Source: Terriglobia bacterium
GTDB lineage: Bacteria; Acidobacteriota; Terriglobia; Bryobacterales; Bryobacteraceae
Assembly: GCA_025363475.1 (NCBI GenBank)
Contig: JANYDS010000021.1
Location: forward strand, 1-61,691
DNA length: 61,691 bases
Direction: 5' to 3'
The notes under the pieces were generated by a model that was not told where the DNA came from, did no database searches, and saw nothing but the letters and a program-made list of their open reading frames with translations. The translations under genes and the position numbers were made by a program. Numbering within the stretch: the first letter of the stretch is position 1; each line of letters begins with the position of its first letter. This document shows, one piece after another, positions 36,437 to 45,172 of the stretch.

Positions 36437-37864
36437 ATGAGCACCGCTACTTTATCCGAAATCGCACTCAACTACAAAGTCGCCGACATGAACCTGGCCG
36501 ATTGGGGCCGCAAAGAAATCATGATCGCTGAGCAGGAAATGCCCGGCCTCATGTCCATCCGCCGCAAGCACGCGAGGACGAAGCCTCTCGCGGGCGTCCG
36601 CGTCACCGGCTCTCTCCACATGACCATTCAGACCGCGGTTCTCATTGAGACGCTGGTTGACCTCGGTGCCAGCGTTCGCTGGGCCAGTTGCAACATCTTC
36701 TCCACGCAGGACCACGCTGCTGCCGCCATCGCCGCCGCCGGCGTTCCCGTATTCGCCTGGAAGGGCGAATCGCTCGAAGAATATTGGTGGTGTACCGATC
36801 AAGCCCTCAAGCACCCCGGCGGCCTCGGCCCCCAGCTCATCGTTGACGATGGCGGCGACGCCACCCTCTTTATCCACAAAGGCTATGAACTCGAAAACGG
36901 CAGCGGCTGGGTTAATACCCCGTCCGGCAACAAAGAAGAACAGGTCATCAAAGATCTGCTGAAGCAGGTTCACGCCGAAGACAAAACCCGCTGGCACAAT
37001 GTAGCGAAAGACTGGAAGGGTGTTTCCGAAGAAACCACCACCGGTGTTCACCGCCTCTATAAAATGCACGAAGCCGGCCAGCTCCTGGTCCCCGCCATCA
37101 ACGTGAATGACTCGGTAACGAAGTCGAAGTTCGACAACCTCTATGGCTGCCGCGAATCACTGGCCGATGGCATCAAGCGCGCAACTGATGTTATGGTTGC
37201 CGGCAAAGTCTGCGTCGTCTGTGGTTATGGCGATGTCGGCAAGGGCAGCGCGCAATCCCTGCGTGGTCTCGGTGCACGTGTCGTGATCACCGAAATTGAC
37301 CCCATTAACGCCCTTCAGGCCGCAATGGAAGGTTACGAAGTTACTACGCTTGAAGACACCCTCGGTCGCGGCGATATATACGTCACCACCACGGGCAACC
37401 TCGATGTCATCACTCTGGCGCACATGCGCAAGATGAAGGACCAGGCAATTGTCTGCAACATCGGCCATTTCGACAGCGAAATTCAGATCGAAAAACTCAA
37501 CCAGTCTGATGCTCTCAAGATTGAAATCAAGCCGCAGGTTGATATGTATACTTTCCCCGCAGGCAACAGCCTTTTTGTTCTGGCTGAAGGCCGTCTCGTG
37601 AACCTCGGGTGCGCTACCGGCCACCCCAGCTTCGTCATGTCCAACAGCTTCTCCAACCAGACCCTCGCGCAACTCGATCTGTGGGAGAAGAAGGACAGTT
37701 ACAAGCCTGGCGTTTACGTGCTGCCGAAGCGCCTTGATGAAGAAGTCGCCCGTCTGCACCTCGAAAAAATCGGTGTGAAACTCACTACCCTCACCGCTGA
37801 GCAGGCCGAATACATCGGCGTGCCTGTGGATGGCCCGTACAAGCCCGACCACTACCGCTACTAA
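36437..37864 (+). CDS. ahcY: Adenosylhomocysteinase
   Basis: The 475-residue NAD-dependent enzyme splits S-adenosylhomocysteine into adenosine and homocysteine and so relieves inhibition of methyltransferases. Signatures include [17 protein letters not shown] near the N-terminus, [22 protein letters not shown], the NAD-binding [17 protein letters not shown], and the end [13 protein letters not shown]. It carries the internal insert (about residues 160-200) typical of many bacterial and plant forms. The Shine-Dalgarno AAAAAAGGAG precedes the ATG. Confidence 0.98.
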   Translation: MSTATLSEIALNYKVADMNLADWGRKEIMIAEQEMPGLMSIRRKHARTKPLAGVRVTGSLHMTIQTAVLIETLVDLGASVRWASCNIFSTQDHAAAAIAAAGVPVFAWKGESLEEYWWCTDQALKHPGGLGPQLIVDDGGDATLFIHKGYELENGSGWVNTPSGNKEEQVIKDLLKQVHAEDKTRWHNVAKDWKGVSEETTTGVHRLYKMHEAGQLLVPAINVNDSVTKSKFDNLYGCRESLADGIKRATDVMVAGKVCVVCGYGDVGKGSAQSLRGLGARVVITEIDPINALQAAMEGYEVTTLEDTLGRGDIYVTTTGNLDVITLAHMRKMKDQAIVCNIGHFDSEIQIEKLNQSDALKIEIKPQVDMYTFPAGNSLFVLAEGRLVNLGCATGHPSFVMSNSFSNQTLAQLDLWEKKDSYKPGVYVLPKRLDEEVARLHLEKIGVKLTTLTAEQAEYIGVPVDGPYKPDHYRY

Positions 37865-37875
37865 ACACCAAACAG

Positions 37876-37914
37876 TCCGGACACCTTTCACCGCTAGAAT
37901 GAAAGGTGTCCGGA
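37876..37914 (+). promoter_or_regulatory. Perfect 15-bp inverted repeat abutting a start codon
   Basis: Arms TCCGGACACCTTTCA (37876-37890) and TGAAAGGTGTCCGGA (37900-37914) are perfectly complementary, with a 9-base loop. The hairpin starts 12 bases after the ahcY stop. Its right arm contains the GAAAGG Shine-Dalgarno-like sequence and ends exactly at the ATG at 37915. There is no T-tract, so it is a poor terminator. It would hide the ribosome binding site of the downstream gene when folded. Confidence 0.75.
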
Positions 37915-39429
37915 ATGCAAACCAAGGCCAGGGTTCTCGTCTTCATCGTTGCCTACAACGCTGAAAAAACCATCGCTCAGGTGGTGAGCCGCATCCCCGC
38001 GAGCCTGCTCGATACGTACGACGTCGAAGTTCTCATCATCGACGATTCGTCCCACGATGAGACATTTGCCACCAGCCATTCCGTCAGCAAAGATACCAAC
38101 CTCCCCTTCCGTATTACTGCGCTGTTCAATCCCGTCAACCAGGGCTACGGTGGCAATCAGAAAATCGGCTATCGTTATGCCATTGAGAACGGCTACGATT
38201 TTGTAGCGCTCATTCACGGAGACGGCCAGTACGCCCCCGAATGTCTGCCTGAACTCCTCGAACCCCTGCGAACCGCTCAGGCCGATGCAGTCTTCGGCTC
38301 CCGCATGATGACGCCGTCCGGAGCCCGCCAGGGAGGCATGCCGCTCTACAAATACGTCGGCAACCGGATCCTGACCTGGCTCGAAAACAAGCTCCTCCAT
38401 TCCAGCCTCAGCGAGTTCCATTCGGGCTACCGCCTCTATGCAACACGCGCTCTCGCGGCCGTTCCCTTTGAACGCAACTCGAACGCCTTTCACTTCGATA
38501 CCGAGATCATCATTCAGCTCCTGGTCGCGAAAAAGACGATTAAAGAATTGCCCATCCCCACCTATTACGGCGATGAAATTTGCTACGTCAACGGCATGCG
38601 CTACGCGGTGGACGTCGTCATCTCAGCCCTCAAAGCCAGACTCCAGCACGCCGGTCTTTTCTATGACCGCAAGTTTGATTGCGCGCCCGGTGAGGATTCG
38701 CCCTACCAGCCCAAGCTCACCTACGCCAGCCCGCATTCCCTCGCTTTCAATCGCGTCAAGCCCGGCGCACGTGTGCTCGATATCGGCTGCGCAGGTGGGT
38801 ATATGGCAGAGTGGCTGGCCAACGATAAACACTGCAAAGTCGATGGTGTGGATGCGTGGCCCGGCTCAGGTGACGGCCTCAACGCCTTTTATTTGCATGA
38901 CCTGAATTCCGGCCTCCCGCAACTCAACTACGAACAATACGACTGCGTGCTCATGCTTGATGTGATTGAGCATCTCACCAAGCCCGAAGCGTTTCTGGAC
39001 GACCTGCGCCGCGCCCTGGCCACCAACACCGGCGCCGAAATCATCATCAGCACGGCCAATATCGGGTTCTTCGTAACGCGCTTCATGTTGCTGATCGGGC
39101 AGTTTAACTATGGCCGTCGCGGCATCCTCGACCTTACCCACACGCGCCTTTACACATTCCGTTCGTTCGAGCGCACCATGGAACAATCGGGTTTCGACAT
39201 CCTCGAACGTAAAGGCGTCCCCGGACCCTATCCTCTTGCCCTCGGCGACAACTTTCTGAGCCGCACGCTGCTTGCGCTGAACCAGTTCCTGATTCGCATT
39301 TCGCGCGGCCTGTTTTCCTATCAGATCTTCTTGCGCATCAAACCCCAAGCCTCTCTCGAACTCCTGCTGCGCACGGCGCAGGAGCATACAAAGAAGCGCG
39401 TGGAAGCCATCGAGACGGTTCAGACTTGA
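37915..39429 (+). CDS. Family 2 glycosyltransferase fused to a SAM-dependent methyltransferase
   Basis: The ATG at 37915 follows GAAAGG by 8 bases. A GTG three codons earlier is an alternative start. The product is about 504 residues. Residues about 5-230 form a GT-A glycosyltransferase of the dolichol-phosphate mannosyltransferase type (VFIVAYNAEKTIAQVV, VLIIDDSSHDET, ALIHGDGQYAPE). Residues about 270-430 form a class I methyltransferase (ARVLDIGCAGGYMAEWLA, CVLMLDVIEHL). It probably glycosylates and methylates a lipid-linked or surface glycan, producing SAH that the upstream AhcY removes. It overlaps the next gene by 4 bases. Confidence 0.88.
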   Translation: MQTKARVLVFIVAYNAEKTIAQVVSRIPASLLDTYDVEVLIIDDSSHDETFATSHSVSKDTNLPFRITALFNPVNQGYGGNQKIGYRYAIENGYDFVALIHGDGQYAPECLPELLEPLRTAQADAVFGSRMMTPSGARQGGMPLYKYVGNRILTWLENKLLHSSLSEFHSGYRLYATRALAAVPFERNSNAFHFDTEIIIQLLVAKKTIKELPIPTYYGDEICYVNGMRYAVDVVISALKARLQHAGLFYDRKFDCAPGEDSPYQPKLTYASPHSLAFNRVKPGARVLDIGCAGGYMAEWLANDKHCKVDGVDAWPGSGDGLNAFYLHDLNSGLPQLNYEQYDCVLMLDVIEHLTKPEAFLDDLRRALATNTGAEIIISTANIGFFVTRFMLLIGQFNYGRRGILDLTHTRLYTFRSFERTMEQSGFDILERKGVPGPYPLALGDNFLSRTLLALNQFLIRISRGLFSYQIFLRIKPQASLELLLRTAQEHTKKRVEAIETVQT

Positions 39430-41414
39430 AAAGGTTCGCAGTCAGAGACAGCCTGCTGGTGCTGTTCTGTTCCATCCTCCTCATCGGACCGCTGTTCCGT
39501 TTGAAGTACATGGACAACTGGCCGTCCATCGAAAGCACTTTCATTGCGGACGCCCGCATAACTGCGGAACACCTGCCGCACACCGGCTGGCAGCCACTCT
39601 GGTATTGCGGCACGCGGTTTGACTACGTCTATCCGCCCGCGTTGCGCTATGGCCCGGCGCTGCTGGCCAAAGCAGCGCATCTCACCACCGCGCGCGCTTA
39701 TCACCTCTACACAGCGATTCTCTATGTACTCGGGATGCTCGCTGTCTACTGGTTCGTCCGCATCGGCACGCGGTCGCGAAGTTCTGCCCTGCTGTCCGCT
39801 GCGGCTGCCGCGCTGCTTTCTCCCACTCTTCTGCTGGTGCGCCAACTGCACTACGACAGCCCCCTGTGGGTGCCGCAGCGCCTGCATGTTCTGACGTCTT
39901 ACGGAGAGGGGCCGCATATGTCCGCGCTGGCGATTCTACCTGCGGCGCTTGCGGCATCATATCTGGCACTGCGGCAATGGCGACCCGCGGCCCTCGCCCT
40001 CGCCGGTGTTCTTTGCGCCCTGGTTGTGATGCACAATTTCTATGGCGCAACCGCGCTGGCCATCTTCTTTCCGGTGCTGGTCTGGTCCGTGTGGGTGGCC
40101 GACTCCGGACGGCTGGTTTGGCTGCGGGCCGCAGCTATCGCGCTGCTGGCCTATGGACTCTGCGCACCCTGGCTTACGCCTTCGTACATCCGGATTACCC
40201 TGACTGACATGCAGTGGGTTTCCCATCCCGGAAACCGCGCTCTGCAGCTTGTTTTTGCCCTCATTCTGACCGTTTTTTGTGCTCTGAGTTACCGTCTTGG
40301 CCGCGGCAAGCCGGAGCGCTTCTGGACGATTTACGTGACAGGTCTGGTGCTGATCATTGGCCTTGACGTTCTGGGCTACTACTACTTCGATGCCCGCATC
40401 TTTGGCGAAGGCCACCGCCTGGCTCCGGAACTGGATTTGGTCCTCATCCTGGCGGGCGTTGAAATCGTCCGCAGAATGTGGCTCGTGCCGCGTCTGCGCG
40501 TGGTCACCGCCATCGCTGTGGCGATTGCTTTTGTGCCAGGAACTATTTACCTGCGGAACGCCTGGTCCCCCTATCGGAAGCTGGCTTCGGTGGAGAGTGG
40601 GTATCCCTGGAAGATGGCCAAATGGGTGCATGACAACCTTCCCGGGCAACGGTCGCTTCCCGCAGGCGAAGTGCGGTTCTGGTTTGATGCCTGGGCTGAC
40701 AATGCGCAGATGGATGGCGGCTCCATGCAGGGCATGCTGAACCAGATCATCCCGATCAGCACCTACCAGGTGATGACCGGAGACAAACCCGAACTTTCCG
40801 TGCTCTGGCTCCAGGCGCTGGGCACCGACGCCATCATCGTTCCAGGGGCGAATTCACCGGACAACTATCGTGCAGACTACAAGTTCCCGTACAAATTCCG
40901 CGGCGCGATTCCGCTCCTGTACGAAAAGATGGATACGGCCGTCTATCGCATTCCGAGGATTTATCCGAACATAGGGCGCGTTGTGGATCGCGCAGCGATG
41001 GCGTCCCTGAAGCCTATTAATGGCGGCGACGACCTGCCCGGTCTTACGAACTACGTGTTTGTCGTGGAAAACAAAGATCAGCCGGAAACGAAAGTCACGT
41101 GGCACGGTTTCGATGAAGTGAACATCCGCGCCAAAGTCGCGGCAGGCCAGTCAGTGTTGCTGCAGCAGACTTATGACCCCGCCTGGCATGCTGACGAAAA
41201 CGGCCAGGAGCTGGAAATTCGCCGTGAACCAATTATGGGATTCACTCTGGTCGACGTGCCGCCAGGCGATCACAACATTACCCTGAAATTCGAAACCCCG
41301 CCGGAAAACCTGGCGGGGTTTGGATTATTCGGATTGTCGCTACTCGCTGTGACCGGCCTAGTGGCTGGGCGGAAGCGCTTGCTTCAGGATGGCCCCGGCA
41401 ATAACCGGCTTTGA
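39426..41414 (+). CDS. Polytopic membrane protein, glycosyltransferase-C-like
   Basis: The TTG at 39426 overlaps the previous stop (TTGA), indicating coupling. The 662-residue product has about ten membrane helices in the first 380 residues, beginning with LLVLFCSILLIGPLF. A soluble extracytoplasmic part follows, and one last helix near the C-terminus (LFGLSLLAVTGLVAG). An early periplasmic loop with DNWPSIESTFIADARI holds acidic residues, as in GT-C enzymes. It may transfer sugars or assemble the glycan made by its upstream partner. The family is not firmly recognised. Its end overlaps infC on the other strand by 57 bases. Confidence 0.65.
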   Translation: MKRFAVRDSLLVLFCSILLIGPLFRLKYMDNWPSIESTFIADARITAEHLPHTGWQPLWYCGTRFDYVYPPALRYGPALLAKAAHLTTARAYHLYTAILYVLGMLAVYWFVRIGTRSRSSALLSAAAAALLSPTLLLVRQLHYDSPLWVPQRLHVLTSYGEGPHMSALAILPAALAASYLALRQWRPAALALAGVLCALVVMHNFYGATALAIFFPVLVWSVWVADSGRLVWLRAAAIALLAYGLCAPWLTPSYIRITLTDMQWVSHPGNRALQLVFALILTVFCALSYRLGRGKPERFWTIYVTGLVLIIGLDVLGYYYFDARIFGEGHRLAPELDLVLILAGVEIVRRMWLVPRLRVVTAIAVAIAFVPGTIYLRNAWSPYRKLASVESGYPWKMAKWVHDNLPGQRSLPAGEVRFWFDAWADNAQMDGGSMQGMLNQIIPISTYQVMTGDKPELSVLWLQALGTDAIIVPGANSPDNYRADYKFPYKFRGAIPLLYEKMDTAVYRIPRIYPNIGRVVDRAAMASLKPINGGDDLPGLTNYVFVVENKDQPETKVTWHGFDEVNIRAKVAAGQSVLLQQTYDPAWHADENGQELEIRREPIMGFTLVDVPPGDHNITLKFETPPENLAGFGLFGLSLLAVTGLVAGRKRLLQDGPGNNRL

Positions 41415-41966
41415 ACCCTGTACCTGAACCTTTACAGGGCTGATCAGGATGTGGGCATTGCGGCCTTCCATACGTGCACTGCCATCGACAACGCCGTAAG
41501 CCGTTAAATCTTCAGCGAAGCGCATGAGCAGTTTGCGGCCAAGATCCGTATGGGCGATCTCACGTCCGCGGAACTGCACAACGGCCTTGACGCGATTTCC
41601 CTCGGTAAGGAAGCGGATGGCATGGTTTTTCTTGAAGTCGTAATCATGATCGTCGGTGTTGGGACGGAACTTCAGTTCCTTCACCTGAACGACATGCTGC
41701 TTCTTTTTCGCTTCATGCGATTTCTTCTTCATCTCGTACTGGTAGTGACCGTAGTCGATCGCTTTCGCGACGGGCGGCACTGCAGTGGGGGAGACGACGA
41801 CCAGATCAAGCCCCAGTTCCTGCGCACGGCGCAAGGCTGCTGAAGTGGGCATGATTTCCGCAGTCCCATCCGGGAATACGGCCCTCACTTCACGGGCACG
41901 GATCGATTCATTCACGTTTTCGCGGCGACTGGACTTGCGAGGCGGGAAGTTGCGGCCTGGAATCAT
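41358..41966 (-). CDS. infC: Translation initiation factor IF-3
   Basis: IF-3 prevents premature joining of ribosomal subunits and proofreads the start codon. The 202-residue product contains NESIRAREVRAVFPDGTAEIMPT near the N-terminus (quoted in part), AKAIDYGHYQYEMKKK in the linker, and KELKFRPNTDDHDYDFK and VKAVVQFRGREI in the C-terminal domain. It is somewhat longer than the usual 170-180 residues because of both ends. The ATG at 41966 is followed directly by ATT, the start codon infC often uses elsewhere. Neither rpmI-rplT nor thrS is adjacent, so the usual operon is broken here. Confidence 0.95.
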   Translation of the reverse strand: MIPGRNFPPRKSSRRENVNESIRAREVRAVFPDGTAEIMPTSAALRRAQELGLDLVVVSPTAVPPVAKAIDYGHYQYEMKKKSHEAKKKQHVVQVKELKFRPNTDDHDYDFKKNHAIRFLTEGNRVKAVVQFRGREIAHTDLGRKLLMRFAEDLTAYGVVDGSARMEGRNAHILISPVKVQVQGSKPVIAGAILKQALPPSH

Positions 41967-42124
41967 GCGTTAAGTAGAGTATTTCCCAACATAGCCTCAA
42001 GTCTACTACAGAGACTGAATATTTGCGGCTTCCTCACCGATCCAGTTGCGAATGATGTCTCTAGTACCCTCAGGTACTGCTCGCTGCCAATTGCAAGAGA
42101 AACCGACCACGGTGAGCTTCCGTT

Positions 42125-42757
42125 TTAACGGTATGCCGCACAAAGTATCCACAACTCCTCGAACTCTCTCGGGCATCTGTTTACCGTATGGCTAAGGACA
42201 GCGCTTCGGTGTTCCAGTGGAATTTCTGCCAGTATCTCAAACTGCTTGAAGACGCGGCGGCCATTGAGCACCAACAATTGGACAGGGGATTCCCGCAAGA
42301 GTTCGGCGAGGGTCGCACCCGCTGCATCCAGAAGCATGGACTGGCTGGAAGGACTGAGCTTTGACCGAACTGGAGCCGTTGCGTACGGTACCAGGTCCGG
42401 ATGGCAAGCGTCACGGTCGGGGGAATAATAAGACGCGGCCGTCCTGCGAATCAGGTTCTCCATTGGCTTGAACCACTTGTCGTACGGATGCCGCAGGAAG
42501 TACTCCCGGCATGATTCGAGAATCGTTTCCAAATGCTCCTGCCTGGCTTCGGACCAGTCAGCGATTCCGAGCGAGCCGAGCGTTGGGAATCGGCGCTTTT
42601 CACCCCTCAGTTCGTTTCCGCTCTTTTCAAATTCCACATTGCTGGGATTGAGTCCGAGTGTCGCAATCCGGGCTTGGGCCAAATCACCAAAACACAATAC
42701 CGGACAGGCGTATGGGATCACCCGTGAACGCTCGTCGAGACAAGAAAGATCAGCCAC
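42125..42757 (-). CDS. Conserved protein, possibly uracil-DNA-glycosylase-like fold
   Basis: The 210-residue product contains RIATLGLNPSNVEFEKSG near residue 30, RRFPTLGSLGI, a PVQLLVLNGRRVF strand-turn, and SHTVNRCPREF near the end. The N-terminal strand-loop with Gly-Leu-Asn-Pro-Ser resembles the active-site loop of uracil-DNA-glycosylase superfamily proteins, but I cannot confirm this. The start is GTG 42757, and the frame continues upstream without an ATG. It lies 46 bases downstream of the decayed HEPN gene on the same strand. Confidence 0.55.
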   Translation of the reverse strand: MADLSCLDERSRVIPYACPVLCFGDLAQARIATLGLNPSNVEFEKSGNELRGEKRRFPTLGSLGIADWSEARQEHLETILESCREYFLRHPYDKWFKPMENLIRRTAASYYSPDRDACHPDLVPYATAPVRSKLSPSSQSMLLDAAGATLAELLRESPVQLLVLNGRRVFKQFEILAEIPLEHRSAVLSHTVNRCPREFEELWILCAAYR

Positions 42758-42803
42758 GAGCCGCGCGAGTATCGGTTTCAGCGGAGACGGTTGATTTGCA
42801 CCT

Positions 42804-43234
42804 TTACTGCGAGTCCGGTTCGTCGGATGAAAGCCAGTGCTTGAGCCGTTCCATCACGGCTTCCCGCACCAGACTAGCCAGTTCAAGCGCCTTCGCTTCA
42901 TCGCCGGGAAGCGTCTCGGGTCGGTCCCCTGGGTACCTGATTTCCACACCGAACGGACTTAGCCATTGCGCGATTCGCGAAGCAACTCCGCCAACTGCGG
43001 CTCCGCTGGCGACAACAACACCAGCAACTGTTGCATGAGATGAGTCTTTGGAAATTCGATTTGATGTCGGGTGAGAAGAGCCTTCAAATATTTCTCGGCA
43101 GCCTGCTGCGCATGGAAGGCGACGATGTCCCGGAACTTTCCTTCCGGCTCAAGGCGGACTACTGTCGCGAAATCCAGGTCCGCCTTCCCGATCCACCCAG
43201 CGATCAGCCGTCTCAGTTCTTCATTACGCGGCAT
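42804..43234 (-). pseudogene. HEPN-domain gene with 1-base frameshift
   Basis: From ATG 43234 the frame encodes a HEPN protein (PRNEELRRLIAGWIGKADLDFA, in part, then the signature FHAQQAAEKYLKALL and THLMQQLL). Near 42963 the frame ends prematurely after ELLRESRNG. One base out of frame the protein continues as WLSPFGVEIRYPGDRPETLPGD and a helical end to 42804, as expected for the family. A single-base deletion explains this. It is paired with a nucleotidyltransferase gene (MNT), the usual HEPN/MNT toxin-antitoxin arrangement, overlapping it by 11 bases. Confidence 0.8.
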
Positions 43235-43535
43235 AAAGAACCCTGCCGTACTTATTGGCGGGGAAAGCAATACCGCCGATGAGGTTTTTGGTGGCCTCAA
43301 AACGCTCAGCGGCAATGAGCTTTACGTCGATACCAAACTCCACATCCCCGACCGCTCTGCCGATCTCCACAATCGTCTCGTGCTTGTTGGCCGGCCCGAC
43401 GATCAATAGATCAATATCACTGTCGCGTGTCATTGTCCCCGTCGCAGCCGACCCGTAAAGAATGATCTTGTCCGGGGAGACGACCGTCAGGACGCGCTTA
43501 ACAATCGTGTCGAGAGTATCTTGATCAACGTCCAT
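43224..43535 (-). CDS. Minimal nucleotidyltransferase (MNT) antitoxin
   Basis: The 103-residue product has the nucleotidyltransferase core ILYGSAATGTMTRDSDIDLLIVG, quoted here in part (GS then DSDIDLL with both aspartates). In HEPN/MNT modules this enzyme neutralises the HEPN toxin, in studied cases by AMPylating it. The gene is intact, but its HEPN partner is frameshifted, so the antitoxin probably has no target here. Confidence 0.85.
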   Translation of the reverse strand: MDVDQDTLDTIVKRVLTVVSPDKIILYGSAATGTMTRDSDIDLLIVGPANKHETIVEIGRAVGDVEFGIDVKLIAAERFEATKNLIGGIAFPANKYGRVLYAA

Positions 43536-43590
43536 TTACTTCTCTATATTAACGTCATTTCGTGCCATACTGCCTTTTCCAGGGTTCGTC

Positions 43591-43990
43591 ATGAAGACTC
43601 TCGCCATTCCCCCCCTGCTGCCCTTTCTCCTCACTGCCTCGTTTGCCCAGCAGACCTATGACCTCACCGGCGTCTGGTTCAGCAATGCGGCCACCCCTCG
43701 GCCCGCGCAACTGGTCGGTCGCGCCACCCTCACTAATGCCGAAGTGGCCAAAATCAAGGCCCGCGCCGCGCGTCTCTTCAAGGACGGTCACAGCGACTTC
43801 GCAGCCGGCGACGCCGCCTTCATGGCCGCACTCAACAACGTCGAACACTTCACCAGCACAACGGCCACCGACCGCGCGGACTTCATGATCGAACGCGAAT
43901 TCGACAATCGGACTTCACTCATCACCGATCCGCCCGACGGCAGGATCCCGCCACTAACCGCAGCAGCGCAAATCAGACGCAGAGCGCGCA
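43591..43990 (+). pseudogene. Truncated secreted acidobacterial protein (N-terminal part)
   Basis: The ORF from ATG 43591 has a signal peptide and then a stretch (DLTGVWFSNAATPRPAQL, DFMIEREFDNRTSLITDPPDGRIPPLT) that resembles the start of a larger secreted protein family common in Acidobacteria. The resemblance stops near 43990, and the frame then runs on for about 26 unrelated codons to 44070. The rest of the gene is absent, and a metalloprotease remnant follows directly. This is a deletion or recombination junction. Confidence 0.55.
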
Positions 43991-44003
43991 CCGATGGGGT
44001 CCA

Positions 44004-44309
44004 CTTCACTCGAACGGGATTCTTAACGCATATGCACGCCGAATTTTTGGACGCAAGTACATCCTGCTGACATCATCGCTGGTTCATGCAAGCAAAGACG
44101 AACAAGTAAGATTTGTGATTGGGCACGAACTGGGTCACCACGCGGCTGGACATCTTAACCCTTACCTGTCCTCCTTAAGATTGCCGGCACGATTTGTGCC
44201 ATTTTTGTACTCTGCGTATTCACGGCAAAGTGAATACACTTGTGACCGAATTGGCTTCTTTGTATCGCGCGATGTAACAGATTCGTGTTCCGCCATACAG
44301 ATGTTAGTT
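44004..44309 (+). pseudogene. M48-type metallopeptidase remnant
   Basis: One frame reads NGILNAYARRIFGRKYILLTS, then DEQVRFVIGHELGHHAAGHL with the zinc motif H-E-x-x-H, and later SRQSEYTCDRIGFFVSRD. These are three segments found in order in M48 family peptidases. There is no valid N-terminus, since the preceding DNA belongs to another truncated gene. The similarity ends around ATGTTAGTT at 44301, after which the DNA encodes an antitoxin remnant on the other strand. It is a middle fragment only. Confidence 0.65.
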
Positions 44310-44360
44310 AAGCCATTTGCTTCCGCAAATCCCTGCATAGCCATCTCTACTATGTGTATC

Positions 44361-44498
44361 TCAGGCGCAACACTTCCGTGCCGTCACACGGACGAGCGGT
44401 TTGCCTGCCTTCGCAATCACGAACGATTCACCTCGTGCGGCCTTCTCCACCTACCGGGAGAGATGGGTCTTCGCTTCGTGGATGTTGATCGATTCCAT
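44361..44498 (-). pseudogene. Phd/YefM antitoxin remnant with in-frame TAG
   Basis: From ATG 44498 the frame reads MESINIHEAKTHLSR, then TAG at codon 16, then VEKAARGESFVIAKAGKPLVRVT, and soon stops. The family would have Leu at the interrupted position. The C-terminal toxin-binding half is missing. No toxin gene lies next to it. It is a second dead member of the family also seen at 3101-3331. Confidence 0.7.
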
Positions 44499-44548
44499 GC
44501 CTTAGTCCAGTAAGTTCAATTTACCAGTATCTCTGGGCAGCGCGGACA

Positions 44549-45172
44549 TTATCCCCGCAAAACCGTTGGCAACAAAATCACAAACCCGTCATCCACCCCC
44601 AGCACCGGAGGCAATTCCTGCCGCTGCGGTCTCCGATGCGGCCTTAACTCCCGCACCACCGCAATCTCATCACAGGCATGAAATTTCGGACACCGCAAAC
44701 AATCCTTCCACGCCTTCAGCGGTAACTCCCCTCGCTCCACCTCATGGAAACCCACCCTGGCAAAGAACCCAGGCACATAAGTAAACGCAAACACCGCATC
44801 AAGGCCATACATCTTCGCCTCATAAATCAGCGAATCCACAATCAGCCGGCCAATGCCATTGGTCTTATGACTCTCCGCAACGGCGAGGGACCGCACCTCG
44901 CCCATTGTCGGCGAATAAAAATGCATCGCGCCACAACCCGCCAGCTTGTTTCCGTCAAACGCCACCATAAAATCGCGCATGTTTTCGGACATCTCAAATT
45001 CCGTGCGCGGCAACATAATCCCCTTGGCCGCGTAGCCGTTAATCAACTCCAGCAACTGCGGAATATCCGCCATTGACGCTTTTCTAACCTCAATCTCCTT
45101 AGCCGAAGCTGTCTGGTTTTCCACCAGGTCAGGAGTCAACGCGCTGATCATTTTTTCATACCAGTCATGCAA
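44549..45172 (-). CDS. N-acetyltransferase, probable N-acetylglutamate synthase
   Basis: The product (up to 207 residues) has a GNAT domain: VRKASMADIPQLLELINGYAA, GEVRSLAVAESHKTNGIGRLIVDSL (in part, acetyl-CoA loop) and VPGFFARVGFHEVER. It closely follows argB, overlapping by 8 bases, in an argC-argB-acetyltransferase operon, so it is most likely the short, kinase-less N-acetylglutamate synthase that starts arginine synthesis. A CxxCxxFxxC-like region (CLRCPKFHACDE) near residue 160 is also seen in such enzymes. TTG 45172 or ATG 45151 may be the start. Confidence 0.8.
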   Translation of the reverse strand: MHDWYEKMISALTPDLVENQTASAKEIEVRKASMADIPQLLELINGYAAKGIMLPRTEFEMSENMRDFMVAFDGNKLAGCGAMHFYSPTMGEVRSLAVAESHKTNGIGRLIVDSLIYEAKMYGLDAVFAFTYVPGFFARVGFHEVERGELPLKAWKDCLRCPKFHACDEIAVVRELRPHRRPQRQELPPVLGVDDGFVILLPTVLRG

